DNA of 64,000 bases from Isoetes taiwanensis (lineage: Eukaryota > Streptophyta > Lycopodiopsida > Isoetales > Isoetaceae): positions 8,015,426 to 8,079,425 of the forward strand of contig JAJEKV010000036.1 of NCBI GenBank assembly GCA_021234155.1, written 5' to 3'. This document shows positions 1 through 11,645 of this stretch, in pieces. The notes beneath the pieces are model-generated. The model had not been told where the DNA came from and did no database searches. It saw only the letters and a list, made by a program, of their open reading frames with translations. Each line of letters begins with the position of its first letter. Position 1 is the first letter of the stretch. The position numbers were made by a program, and so were the translations under genes.

Positions 1-305
1 CTTTGAGAATCTAGTGAAATCATGATGGAATCATAGGAATCTCAGAGAATCTAAAAGGAATCTTCATAAATACTTGGAGAATCTAGAGGAATCCTGATGC
101 AATCTTGGAGAATCTAGGTGAATCTTCATAGAATCTTAGAGAATCTAAAGGAATCTCAAGAGAATCTTAGGGAATCTATGGGAATCTCAAGAGAATCTTT
201 GGAAATCTATGGGAATCTCAAGAGAATCTTGGAAATCGAAGGGAATCTCAAGAGAATCTTTGGAAAATCAATGGGAATCTATAGGAATCACGAGAGAATC
301 TTTGA
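1..305 (+). repeat. GAATCT short-unit array, plus sense
   Basis: Dozens of copies of GAATCT/GGAATC spaced 8-14 bases apart, with recurrent variants such as AGAGAATCTT. Positions 32-169 recur almost unchanged at 926-1061, so the array was partly duplicated together with the sequence between the copies. It is open in one frame by composition only and is not a gene. The reverse-complement motif fills 1262-2905. Confidence 0.9.
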
Positions 306-424
306 GAATTTAAGAGAATTATATATATATCAGTTATATATATAAAGGTATATCATAAACTTTTCTATATAATGTGTTTGATTCTTACATGCCCTGGATG
401 TCGTCCGCTTAAAGTGGGTCCAAA

Positions 425-910
425 GAGGTGGCGACAGATCGAGCCATCCATTCCTTATGGGCATGCATGGAGGCATGCATGGGTCATGCATGGGGGCATG
501 CACCACATCCCCGGACCGTTGGATCAAAAGGGGAGGATAAATCCTAGCCCTTGGTTTTTTATGAGGAAGGTGCAAGGAAGGTCCTTTAAAGTGACTTTGG
601 TGTAGCGATCTTAACCGCTAGATCAAAAGGTGAGCATAAATCTTAGCCATTGATTTTTAATATTAAATTGATTTTTTTTTTAAAGGAGGTGAGGTGTCAC
701 CTTCATTAATAAAAAGGTAATGAGGTGGCAAAGCATTTATGAGTGGACTTTCTATGAAGCTTCCTTCGCTTAATCGCATTCAAAGGTACATAGCTTGCGA
801 GGAAATGTCGGATGAAGGTGGGACCCACGCCATTGGACTCCTCTCATCGAGAGCTTTCCAATGAGTGGTGGTTTGGCACAGTTCCGTTGTAGTTGGAGCC
901 AATGTGATCG
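425..910 (+). repeat. Long inverted-repeat arm F
   Basis: This stretch matches the reverse complement of 2917-3387 along nearly its whole length. Shared landmarks, in order, are GAGGTGGCG, repeated GCATGCATGG, a GGACCGTTGGATCAAAAG-like block, AAGGTGCAAGGAAGGTCC, GGATGAAGGTGGGACCCAC and a GTTGGAGC block near the inner end. Divergence looks to be 15-25 per cent by eye. No coding frame is supported. Confidence 0.85.
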
Positions 911-1062
911 AACTCTAAGGGAATCCATAGGAATCTCAGAGAATCTAAATGAATCTTCATAAATACTTGGAGAATCTAGAGGAATCCTGATGCAATCTTG
1001 GAGAATCTAGGTGAATCTTCATAGAATCTTAGAGAATCTAAAGGAATCTCAAGAGAATCTTA
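911..1062 (+). repeat. Second plus-sense GAATCT array
   Basis: 926-1061 repeats 32-169 with only a few differences. It sits on the inner side of arm F and ends shortly before the hairpin at 1136-1216. Confidence 0.85.
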
Positions 1063-1135
1063 TTCTTGAGTTCTATAGCAAATGATCATTTAATAACGCT
1101 TTTTAATGAAATCCTTACGCAAAAATCTTTTAATG

Positions 1136-1216
1136 GTACAACCACTCATAGTACAAGGACTTGTATATATTGTATATATATATATATACAAGTCTTTGTA
1201 CTATGAGCGGTTGCAC
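1136..1216. repeat. AT-cored hairpin between opposite arrays
   Basis: Arms 1136-1169 and 1183-1216 are inverted complements over 34 bases with three mismatches, sharing CTCATAGTACAA and ACTTGTATATA. A short TA-rich loop lies between them. The hairpin marks the switch from plus-sense GAATCT to minus-sense AGATTC repeats. Confidence 0.85.
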
Positions 1217-1261
1217 TATGAGAGACTGTACAAATCCAACTAGAAGCCAAAATGCAGAGCT

Positions 1262-2905
1262 ATCCAATGAAGATTCTACTAGATTCACCAAGGCTCTGGA
1301 AATATTCCCCTAGGCTATATGAGATGCCATTAATGTTCCCCTATATTCCTTAAGATCCCATTATGATTCCTCGAGATCCTTTACAATTCGATAAACATTC
1401 CGTTAAATTGCCCAATATTTTATGAAGGTTCCATTTTGTATTACAGTGATTGTACAAATTCGACTAGAACTCCAATTCAAAATCATACGATGAAGGTTCC
1501 ATAGAGATTCTCTAGATTCTCCAACATTCTATCAAGGTTTCTTTAGACACAATTCCCTTAGATTCTTAAAGATTCTCTTGAGATTTCCTTAGATTTCCAA
1601 AAATTATCTCAAGATTCCTCTAGATTGCCCAAGATGCCAGCTAGATTCTCCTACATTCTGTTAGATTCTATGAAGATTTCTCTGCAAGCACACCTAATAT
1701 CAAAGATTCTCCTAGATCCTCTTGGATTTTCTCCTAGATTTCCTAAGATTGCACAAAGATTTCCCTAGATTCTTAAGATTCTATAAAGATTCTCCTAAAT
1801 TTTTGGGAATTATCCCAAGATGCCTCTAGATTCACCAAGATTCTATGTAAATTCATTCAAAATTTCAAGGATTCATTCAAATTTTGTAAAGATTCCCCTA
1901 TATTCTCAAAGATTTTATGAAGATTCCTTTGGATTCGCCAATTCTCAAAGATTTTAATGAGATTCCCATAGATTCCCCTAAAAGATTGTTTCAAGATTCA
2001 CCTAGATTTCGCATGATTCTATGTAGATACTCCTTGATTTCCTTAGATTCTATGAAGATTCCTTTAGGTTCTCCAAAATTTCATCAAGATCCCCCTCGAT
2101 TATTAAAGATTTTATGAAGATTCCTTTAGATCCTATGAAGTTCCTAGACTTCATCAAGATTCTCCTAGATTCCCAAAGATTCTCTAAAGATTCACATAAA
2201 TTCCCCAAGATTCTATGTAGATTCTTATAGACTCTCTAAGTTCCTAAGAAGATTTCCATAGTGCTCAAATATTCTATGAAGATTTCCTTCGATTCCCTTA
2301 GATCCTCTCGAGATTCCCCTAGATTTCTAAAGATTGCCCCAAGATTCACCTAGATTCTCCACGATTCTATGTAGATTCTCTTGGACACCCCTAGATTCTA
2401 TGAAGATTCCTCTAGATTCTCAAAGATTTCATTAAGATCTCCTTAGATTTTTAAGGATTTTATGAAGATTCCTGCAGATACCCTTAGATCCTATTAAGAT
2501 TCCCTTGATTTCTTCAAGATTCCTCAAGATTATATGTAAATTCATTAAAATTTTCAAGCATTCATTCAAATTTTGTAAAGATTCCCCTAAGATTCTCAAA
2601 GATTTTCATGAGATTCCCATAGATTCCCCTATATTTCAAAAGTTTGTTTCAAGATCCGCCTAGATTTCCCACGATTCAATGTAGATACTTTTCGATTCCC
2701 TTAAATTCTATAAAGATTCCTTTAGGTTCTCCAAAATTTCATCAAGATTCCCCTCGATTATTAAAGATTTTATGAAGATTCCTTTAGATCTTATGAAGTT
2801 CCTTTAGGTTCTCCAAGATTCCATCAAGATTCTTTTAGATTCCCAAAGATTCTCTAAAGATTCATATGAACTCCCCAAGATTCTATGTAGATTTTCATAG
2901 ACTCT
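1262..2905 (-). repeat. AGATTC array (GAATCT on the minus strand), about 1.6 kb
   Basis: More than a hundred degenerate units of AGATTC followed by 2-6 pyrimidine-rich bases. Higher-order blocks such as TCTATGAAGATTCCTTTAGA recur, and 1845-2110 is echoed by 2535-2780. It is the inverted counterpart of the arrays at 1-305 and 911-1062, but much longer. Open frames within it are compositional. Confidence 0.9.
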
Positions 2906-2916
2906 CTAAGAATACG

Positions 2917-3387
2917 ATCAAGTTAGCTCCAACTGCGACGGAACGATGCCAAAGCACCACTCTTTGGAAAGTTCTCGAGGAGAGGAATCCAATGGTGTGG
3001 GTCCCACCTTCATCCGACCCCTCTACTGCAAGTTTTCGGCCCTTGAAGCTGATTATAAAAAAGAAGCTTCCTAGAAAGTCTATTCATTAATGATAGTGTC
3101 ACCTCATTAACTTTGAAATTAAATAAGGATGCCACCTCACCTCTTTTAATAAAGAAATTGTAATTTAATAAAAAATTTAATGGTTAAGATTTCTCCTCCC
3201 CCTTTTGATCCAACGGTTAAGATTGACTGCACCAAAAAACACATTTTAAGGGACCTTCCTTGCACCTTCCCTTAAAAAAAATCAAGGGCCAAGATTTCTC
3301 GCGTGCCCGATCCACGGTCCAGGGATGGGGTGCATGCCCCATGCATGCCCCCCATCAAATCCAAAGGCCGTTGTCGCGCCACCTCAA
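2917..3387 (-). repeat. Long inverted-repeat arm F' (complement of 425-910)
   Basis: Reverse complement of arm F with the landmarks in reversed order. Its outer part, from about 3263, takes part in a second palindrome with 3500-3710, so this arm is shared between two nested inverted structures. Confidence 0.85.
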
Positions 3388-3710
3388 AAAATGGACGGCC
3401 GAGATGAATCTCTACATAACTTTAACCCCCCATAGGACCCATAAAGTAATTGTATATATATAGTAGATATATATATATATAATATATCTATCTATTATAT
3501 ATATACAATTATATTATGGGTCCTATGGGGGGGTGAAAGTTTGTAGAGATTATTCCTGGCCGTCGATTTTTTGAGGTGTCGCGACAATGGCCCTTGGATT
3601 TGATGGGGGGGCATGCATGGGGCATGCATGGGGCATGCACCCCATCCCTGGGCCGTCGATCGGGCACGTGAGAAATCGTGGCCCTTGATTTCTTTTAGGG
3701 AAGGTGCAAG
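3260..3710. repeat. Second palindrome with an AT-rich core
   Basis: Left arm about 3263-3455 and right arm about 3500-3705 are complementary. They share AAGGTGCAAGGAAGGT, CCCATCCCTGGGCCGT-like, GCATGCATGGGG and TATGGGTCCTATGGGGG blocks. The core at 3456-3499 is almost pure A/T. The shape fits a foldback or MITE-like element, but no target duplication was recognised. Confidence 0.8.
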
Positions 3711-3715
3711 GAAGG

Positions 3716-4080
3716 TGCCCCCTTATTTGGGGCTTTTGATATGGACCGTTGGATTTGAAGATTTCATCTCGGCCATCGATTGGTAATTGAATGTTGGCAT
3801 TATATTTAATGTTGGCACATTATTATAATTAATGTAGGTAGCCCATTGGCAAGATTTTAAGGGAAATGAAAATATTCATGGAAAATTTATTGACCGTTGA
3901 TTGTGGTGAATAAATGACTTAGATTGATGCCACGCATATTTAGTGTAAGTAATGCCTTGTTATAAGTTGGCAGCAAAAATTAATGACACAAATACAAAGC
4001 TTTTTCCACTGAACCTCTACGAGCAGACATCCATTAGATTCAAGGTATTGAGGCGAGCATGGCTATGGCGGAGTTGATAG
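3716..4080. other. Non-coding flank
   Basis: AT-rich DNA with a further degenerate piece of the foldback flank at 3730-3785 (a GGACCGTTGGATTTG block). No gene or ordered repeat is visible after it. Confidence 0.5.
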
Positions 4081-4084
4081 ACTG

Positions 4085-7000
4085 TTGAATGCCGCAGTGA
4101 GAAGGTCATCCTTCTCAAGGTTTGGCAAAAATGATATTTATTTTTTGGAAGCAGAGAATGGAGCCGACTGCTTGGTTCGACCGGATTTATCTGCTTCTAA
4201 GCTTGGTTCGGCCGGACTGCTTACCTCTGATTCTAGCCCTATCATGCCGACCATACCCAATCTGCATTTTAACGGGGCACTAGCGGAATGCATTTGCGCT
4301 CTGGATGAAGCAAGACCACTGACTCAATGTTTTCTTCTGCCATTTTTCTCTTGATCGTTGATTCCCGCGGGGATATATTGTGGATCTGGGAGCTGTGCGA
4401 AATTTTGAAGAACAAGGCCAGCAATCGAGCGTATGAACTTTTGCTCAGGTAGTCCGACTTTTCTACCAGTTGTTTGAACCTACAAATTTGTTTATTTTTG
4501 TATTTTACTGTTCTGTTATTAAGCTACCGATTTCCTTCATATATAGTATATTTTTCAGGTGGGGATACTATGGGAATTCCAGTACCTCATGCAGTTCCTT
4601 ATTTACAGACAATGGCAGATCGTTCTAGCGCGTTTGGGATTCATCAAAGAGCAAGCCCTACTGCTAATAACGTTATGAGCTTTATAGCCCCTTCAAATGC
4701 AGTAGGAGCTACGCCTTCCCTGATTGTTCCACAAGAGAGTATTTATATTCCACTTGTTCCGTCTTTCCCAGCAACTTCATTGGGGACCATGCAGGCTACT
4801 TTTGGAGTTCAGAATTCACCATTTCCTCCCATGCCAGTTCTTGGAGGGGGTTCGGTCGGTGTAACTAATCAGGTTGGGCCTTTCACATCTGCCAACAATG
4901 TTGTCATGGGGCTGCAAATACTATAAATACGACTGTTTAGGCTATTGGGACTCCTATAAGTATGTATTTTATTGTCTTTCATATCTCCATACACGTCAAC
5001 TAACAAGGATATTTTGACAGATCTTGGATTTTTGCCCCATTTTCCCAGCAGCGTCTCAAAGCAGCATTCTCCAAGTTCGAGTTATGCCCTGTCTTATTTG
5101 ATATATACGGATATAAGTCCTGAGGAACAATTCCAATAGTTAGATACAATTCCAATATTTAGATACATCTTTAATTCACTATCAGATTTTCTACAACGGT
5201 GCATCCCTGGACACAACATAGAGCTTAAACCCTCCATGCAAAGCCCAAGTTATTCTGGCTATTTGTTGAGTATGCCGAAGGTTACATATACATCAGGTGC
5301 GTCGTCATCAGCAGGAGTGGTAGATATAACGATATTGGGTGATTTTGCTCTTCTGTGTTTGTGAACTAGAATATACATGAAGAAAATCATGTTCTATGTT
5401 TACAGCCGGCAATTAATAGTTATTCTAATAGCATATCTATGCACTAGGGCTGTTGTACAGAAGAATTTATTCTTTTTATGATCATTAGGGTGTGAGCTCT
5501 GGAGCAGCTTCAGTGCCTTCAAGTTCTGGAGTATTGGCAGGTAATCTGCTGCTCCTTAAGAATAACAGGTCATGTTGGAACATTTAATTAAGCAAAGAAT
5601 GATGATGAAGATGATATAATGACCTTTCTGTCACAACAATGATTATTTTGAGTCCTGTTTACATACAGCTACAGTTCTTATTCCTGGCGATTCTGCTCAC
5701 TTTTAACAGTCAGCAATGCATTTTGTACCATGGCCATGCCCTTTTTTTTTGTTGGTATTCAGAGATGCCTATGATGTGATCTGCTTGTGCAATAATTTGT
5801 TGTTAAGGTACCGATGAAAGTTTCTGATAAGGATTTCGTCACGTTGTGGGCTCTGGCATTTCACATGGCATAACTCTGATTAGGAATGAGGGTCTCTGAA
5901 GCTTCTGCGTATTCCTTTTAAGCATGTTCCCTTTGTAGAATGTTTGCAGGTGGATTTGGCAACCCAGATCCTCAAGGTGTCTTTCTATGGCTTTCTAGAT
6001 TATGTACGAATTTTAAGCAAGAGAGGACAGTTTATCCAAGGAAAACAGCCTCTTATGGTGTGCACCTGCCAGTCCTCCTGCAACAGGACTTTAAGTTTAA
6101 TGTTTACCTAGGTGCCTTTCACAGAGCAGGCTCATGGCGTTGAGGTTGAAATATATTGTAGTTCACAATCCCAATATTGAAAATGTCAGGGTCTTTTTCC
6201 CCAATGTGAGGAATTTTCTTATATTAATCCATACATGTCACTCTGTCAAATGTTTTAAGCAGACTTTGAGGTTTAGCGAGCCATCAAAATGTATTCACGA
6301 ACCTGCACTTTCTAGGAGGATCTTCATTGGGTGTGGCAGCATCTTATGAAAGATCATTTTGTTACTATTGTCAACATAGGTCCATTGACTGTCACAAACC
6401 AATGTCTATTGAGGACGTATGCATGGATCTGTTAATCTGGAACCCAGCAAGTGTGGCAAAACATAGTAACCTAAGAGTAAGCATTGGTCTTTTGCTTCTC
6501 AACATCGTTTTAAACAATTGTTTAGTCTTCAACGGATTTCAAGTTTTGAGGTGATTTCCCTAACCTTTGTCAACTTGCAGTGAAATTGTGGAAAACATCC
6601 TCTGTTTGCTGGAATTGCTTCCGGTCCAGGGTCAGGTTTTAAGGTGATTGGTCACTGTCTTTTTATTGATTTATTACATATTAGAATTCTGATAATGGTT
6701 AAGTGCAATGTAGGTTGTTCGATACCATTCTTTGATTGTTGATCTCAATTCACTACCAGGAGATTTGGTTGCAACAGCATGCTATTGGAGAAAAACCACT
6801 GGGCATGCATTTCTGAAATACTTGGCTCCTGTGGGTCTGTTGTCGAGGCTCATGATTGCCTTGCTGGAAAATATGTCAATCATTTGAACAGTAGGGCTTT
6901 GGATCTAGGAATGCCAGAGGAACTTGCCATGATTAAAGGAAGCAATGAAATTGTTAAGAATTATTCAGAAGATGTTACTGAAGCTCTTGACAAAGTAAGG

Positions 7001-7377
7001 CTACTAAGGAGTTTCTCATATTAGTAGGCACATCTTGGTGTGCAGGTAATGTAAACCTCAATGTGCAAAACTTACACTTTCTAGAAGTCTTTATGTGCCC
7101 TTTATTTTCTCTTTGACAGTTCCATCCAGAAAGTATAGCGACAGCATATGGACGAAAGCTTTTGGAAAATTTTCGGGAATTGACGCGGCTTTATTGGCAT
7201 GAAAAATCATGGTGGCAACCTAATATTAAGGTGGGTAATTGTTGTGTTTATTTAAAAACTAGACTTCACAGCCTTAATTCCGCTACAAAGTTTCTAGTAA
7301 TCTGCTGACATAAGTGACATTCTGTTTCCAGGCCAATACAGAATCAATATTTCAATGTCAGCAAGATACTCATAAGT
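4085..7377 (+). pseudogene. Decaying multi-exon gene, product not recognised
   Basis: Several stretches read as protein and are bounded by plausible splice sites. 4190-4320 reads as a polypeptide including NGALAECICALDEARPL. 4325-4447 reads, in a shifted frame, as VDSRGDILWIWELCEI then ASNRAYELLLR before a GT. 4559-4920 follows TTTTTCAG and is a Ser/Pro/Val-rich low-complexity region. 5490-5542 continues Ser-rich. 5950-6100 includes PDPQGVFLWLSRLC. 6581-6643 encodes EIVENILCLLELLP. The block 6755-7377 is the best preserved. Breaks: a frame change near 4325, another near 4910, and an in-frame TAG at about 4938 where a Gln codon would fit. Upstream splice borders are uncertain. I do not recognise the family; the helical, Trp- and Leu-rich C-terminal part suggests a large structural or scaffold protein. 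The mix of intact splice sites and frame breaks suggests a pseudogene, though sequencing error is possible. Confidence 0.5.
6755..7377 (+). CDS. Three consecutive well-formed exons of the unrecognised gene
   Basis: Exon 1 (about 6760-6994) reads [19 protein letters not shown] and continues through [19 protein letters not shown] to EDVTEALDK, then a GTAAGG donor. Exon 2 (7120-7230) follows CTTTGACAG, is exactly 37 codons, includes [20 protein letters not shown] and WWQPNIK, and ends at GTGGGT. Exon 3 (7332-7377) follows TTTCCAG and ends at GTAGGT. Exon 2 is flanked in phase 0 and the reading continues without a stop. This is the strongest evidence that a genuine plant gene lay here. The domain is predicted to be mainly alpha-helical; no catalytic motif is visible. 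A terminal exon with a stop codon was not identified. Confidence 0.5.
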
Positions 7378-7670
7378 GTAGGTTGTCTTTTTCAAACTTT
7401 TTGCATCTTCAACAAGAGTTTTGCCCTAATTTTGCAATGCTATGATAAATTGCTTGTGGCATAAGGCATGATGTGATTGTAGATAGGTCAATGAAGCAGA
7501 TGGTTGCCTCCCATACATCATTAACACCTATTATCTAATTTACTTTATCTAATTTATAAAAGTTACATTGTTTTATTTAGCTCAGTTGAATAAGCTCACA
7601 TATGTTGGAGATTTTGGCTTAATTAAAGAGGCAATTATGAAACATCTCTTAGAATAGCTCCAAATGCTCC

Positions 7671-7746
7671 GTGTTGGCTCTGTTATTGCAAGCAAGTTTT
7701 TAGTCCAGGTGTTGGCTCTGTTATTGCAAGCAAGTTTTTAGTCCAG
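7671..7746. repeat. Perfect 38-bp tandem duplication
   Basis: 7671-7708 is repeated exactly at 7709-7746 (unit begins GTGTTGGCTCTG and ends TTAGTCCAG). Confidence 0.95.
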
Positions 7747-7968
7747 CTGCTACAAGACCGACTAGTTCCATAATGCTGTGCTCTGCAAGTACTATGTTCT
7801 CATTTGATGCTTTGCATGTGCATATGAAACATGTGCAACTAGGTTTACAATCGACAAAGTTGTGGGAGATTGGACATTTCAGTTATTTTTGAAATAGCTG
7901 TCCTTCATGTTTAGAATCGTAATATAGTGCAATCTTTTTCTCAAGTTCAATGCGCTGCAGAATGCTTT

Positions 7969-8020
7969 CATAAACAGTTGGAAACTGGTAATAACATAAA
8001 CAGTTGGAAACTGGTAATAA
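7969..8020. repeat. Perfect 26-bp tandem duplication
   Basis: 7969-7994 equals 7995-8020 (unit CATAAACAGTTGG and on to GGTAATAA). Confidence 0.95.
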
Positions 8021-8290
8021 ATTACAGTGTCCATGGACATGTTTTATGTGTATCATGGCTTAAAATTATTTATGTGCAGATGTTAAGCACAGATGAAACA
8101 TTGGAAGCCTATCAAATGGTCTATATTTGGGCACTTTATTTCCGATGGCTATTACAATTATTCTTGGGAAGGTTAATACACCTTACTGGAAAGTTACATA
8201 TCTTCCCAAGAGATAAATTATTTGAACAACAACTGCGTCCAGGAAAAGTGGAGCGGGCCATTCTTTGCGTGTTATACGTGTAATTTTCCA

Positions 8291-8350
8291 ACTTTATGTT
8301 ACTTCATGTTGGCGCATCTAAGTTTATGTTATTTCGTGTTGGCGCATCTA
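8291..8350. repeat. 30-bp tandem duplication
   Basis: 8291-8320 and 8321-8350 differ at three positions; both end in TGTTGGCGCATCTA. Confidence 0.9.
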
Positions 8351-9516
8351 TTTAGTAAATTGACAGGCATGCTTTTATTGCAGGCATTGATGATCCACAT
8401 GTAAATAAGAAGTTCCTGAGCATCTGCATTTGAGTTTGCATTTGAGTTTATCCTTCTCTTATGCCCAGAATAATGTCAGAATCTGAAGCCCTGGTAAATC
8501 CCGGGCCTCCTTTTTAAGTATGATTTGAGCACGAGGGCGAGCATGTGCATTCAAACTCTTTATTCATAGACAAAAAAAGGTGAGATCCAGTATCCATCTG
8601 CAAATGGTCTGCCATGGCAGCGTGTGTAAATGTCTTTGTTCTGAATATGCATCTTTGTACTTGATACACGTTGCCTTCTTTGTGTATTCACTTCAATCAT
8701 ACCGGAGATGTTCAAGACTACATGGTATGGTAACATAGACATGCGCAGGTGATTTTCAAATCTCAGCTAGTTGGGCTTTTGCCATAGTTTTGCTGATTTA
8801 TTTGTGGATCCTTATTTTTATTGGGAAGGCTCCTTCTCATTCTCATTGGGCATTTCGATGTTGTGCATTTCCAACTATTGCCTAGGTGAATGCGAGCCTT
8901 TGAAAAAGCAGAGCATGAGGTAAATATGCCATCAACCAGATTTACTTCAAGACTTTGTTACGTTGGTGGTATTTTCAAAGGTGATTGAGAATGCACAAAA
9001 ATATGAATTTAGCTTATTGGCCAGTAGGGTAATACGATGAAGCCGATGTTCTTACTTACTCTTGGCCCCATAGCACCAACGCCACATTCACTAGTTGTAG
9101 GGAACTATGTGAAGGCAAGCCCATCCTCAAGTACGTCTGTCACAGCCTCGTTACCTGTTTCCATGCAATAAATCTCGCCAAACTGTTTCATGCCATATCT
9201 TCAAGTTGTGAAGGCAGAGTATTAAAAGAACCATTGCTTGCACCTTCATTTTTAAAAGTGAGGCATGAGTTTGTCTTTTGCGAAGGCAAGATTTTGACGT
9301 TGTTTGAACTTTGGATGTACTACAATAAGAAGCTATTCAGGTCCTTAGCTCTGAATGCAAAACATTTGATCTAAGGGACTTTGGATATGAAACATTTGAT
9401 CGACCTTAGATTTGAATGCAAAACATTTGGATGTGAAACATTTGATCTGGGAATGATTTTAAGTCTTCTGCGGATTTGTCAAGCATGTACAAATTCCATA
9501 ACCTCTGCATGTGGAC
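8351..9516. other. Non-coding stretch with small internal repeats
   Basis: No supported gene. The words AAACATTTGATC or AAACATTTGG recur four times between 9357 and 9450. The stretch ends in a 22-base T run at 9517-9538. Confidence 0.5.
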
Positions 9517-9538
9517 TTTTTTTTTTTTTTTTTTTTTT
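9517..9538. repeat. Poly(T) run
   Basis: 22 consecutive T. It could be the tail of a minus-strand retroposed sequence, but no matching target duplication was found. Confidence 0.8.
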
Positions 9539-9924
9539 AATAATAACTCAGGCATTTTGTAGAAGAGATGGATTGTGCAAGGTTCAACCCTTTGCCATTT
9601 TCAAGTCACTCCTAGGGTTTGATGTTTTAGTTAATTTAGATAACAATATCACCAAATTAATACGAAAAAGGCTTTTATTAATATCTTTATGCCTCTATAC
9701 ATGGATGCCTATTTATGAGTAGCTTTGAATCGAGTGACAATCAAATTGACATCCCCAACCAGATCAGTACGCATTTCAATAACATATTACTCTTAGAATA
9801 TGCAGTGCAAGGAGCTTGTGGAATCCCAACTAAAATCTTTTACTTTAACCAAATCATTGTGCATCCAATTTTAATGTCCATACATTTGCAAAATAGCAAG
9901 GGCAAATTATAGCAGAATTGTAGG

Positions 9925-9996
9925 ACCATCATAAATGTAGGACCACCAAGAGAAGCTATTGATGCACCATCATAAATGTAGGACCACCAAGAGAAG
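9925..9996. repeat. 41-bp period tandem duplication
   Basis: The 31-base unit ACCATCATAAATG to CCAAGAGAAG occurs at 9925-9955 and 9966-9996. The second copy abuts the ClpD-like exon. Confidence 0.9.
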
Positions 9997-10002
9997 TTGT
10001 AT

Positions 10003-10187
10003 GCAGTTGTGTACTTGTCTGCAAGGTATATTCCTGATAGGCATGTCCCTGATAAAGCAATTGATTTGATCGACGAAGCTGGAAATCGGGCGCCTCGAAC
10101 AGATGCATTTAAATGGAGGAAAGAAACACGGATATCCATTCTCAAAGTCTCCTAACGAATATTGGCAGGAGATTCGAAATGTACAAG
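10003..10187 (+). pseudogene. Isolated exon of a ClpD/ERD1-like Hsp100 chaperone
   Basis: From 10003 the frame reads [19 protein letters not shown] then [11 protein letters not shown], followed by a Lys/Arg-rich stretch. It meets a TAA at 10153-10155. One frame over, 10145-10187 reads [13 protein letters not shown] before a CAAG/GTGAAA donor-like border. The Y-I[17 protein letters not shown] block is the conserved end of the first AAA+ domain of Clp ATPases. The following Ala-Phe, Lys-rich, Ile-Leu-Ser-Lys and Asn-x-Tyr-Trp-Gln-Glu-Ile segment fits the ClpD (ERD1) branch of stromal chaperones rather than ClpC. Only one exon is present; a frame shift near 10145, unusual residues (Pro-Arg-Thr after Ala) and no neighbouring exons mark it as a gene fragment. 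Confidence 0.75.
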
Positions 10188-10189
10188 GT

Positions 10190-11645
10190 GAAATGCTCAA
10201 ACTGGGCCCAACATATCAATTTTGGTATTCACGTTCAAATATCTATACAATTTTAGGATTCTAGCACATTATGTACATACGTGGATTGTGTCTTTTGGCT
10301 GCTGTGGTTAATTTGTCCTTGGGTTGCATCGAAACAGCTTATGATCCTTTTTCTAGATTCTCTTGGTAGTATGCGAGTTTATCTAGCTGTTATGGTGCAA
10401 GTTTCTCTCTAAAAGATAAGATTGTTGATTGTCGTAGGTGTCTATCCGTCTACGTTGACTCGTCAACAAAAGTCATTTTGAAGCCAGAGCTCATGTCTAT
10501 TGTATTAATATTGATGTCTTCCTTTGCAATTTTTGCCTAATGGCTCAGCTCATATCTATTGTATTATTTAGCGTTTTCCTTTGCAATTTTTTACCTAATA
10601 CCTCATGTTAGGATGTTTATTGCCTTACGTGTTACATTTCAAAGTACAATCTCACAAATTGAATATTGACATTTGTGTTCGTAATTGTCAGATGTTGGTT
10701 ATGCTCTTACATGTTCGATAGACTTTTGGTTGCCGTGGATGTTAAAAATTAATTCAATTCATAGACATATGGATACTGTACTTGTTGCTTCATTTGTGCT
10801 AATATGGCATGTGTATTTCGCCGAGACTGTCTCCGAGACAGTGCCCAGATTGTAACGCTTTTCGTGCGGCCCGGCAAAGAATTTCGTTACCTTAGAACCG
10901 TTATAATTACGGCCACAGTTGATTGGGGCTAAGAGTGTATTAAGAGCATGTCTAATGGGACCACCATCTTGAGATGAACACGACATGGTAGATGATGGGA
11001 GGATTGAATTGTTGGTATATAGAAGAGCTTGAGGTATCAAAAGTATAGTGGCGAAGGAAATTGGTTGAGAAGACCCAGTGGTAGAGTAATGATAAAGCAA
11101 AGGATTAAAGCAATGTCAAAATTGCAAGGCATGATATTTTGGGGCCGTACAACGCATGTCAATGTAGGTAGAGGGTTTTATTCCCAGATAGTTCATAGAC
11201 ATATTTATAGTAGAAAATGCAGCTTTCAACTACAAATAGTGTATACCGATACAGAAATGTCATCATCCAGTGTTCCTGAGAAAGCCCAAACTAATTCACC
11301 CAGGACTCAAGGACAAGCTTTTTGGTTGTACATTTGATACGACTTTTGAATTTGCCTCCAATAAAATTGGATACGCATGAAGAATAAAAAAATAAAAATG
11401 AAGTTGATAAGCGGGGAACAAAATATTTATCAAAGAGTTTATTTATCAATGAGGTGTGTGGATGCATGTAGACTATTTACCAAATATCTATGCCAATTTA
11501 ATTTCTCTAAGCCAAAGACACCCTACACGCTGAAAAAAGTGGGGGACAACCCTTCACCAAGAATGGATGCTAGCTGTACCCAATAGGATTATAGACAAAG
11601 TTTGGTTCGTCATCGTAGAGTCATCAGATGAAATCTAATTGCAAG
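10190..11645. other. Non-coding stretch
   Basis: AT-rich. Short open frames on both strands (for example 10759-11100 minus and 11029-11337 plus) overlap each other and show no motif, codon bias or splice signals, so I call no gene. Confidence 0.5.

Noticed and set aside
1-330. CRISPR-like appearance of the GAATCT repeats
   Set aside because: Units are short, degenerate and without unique spacers of constant length; the genome is eukaryotic.
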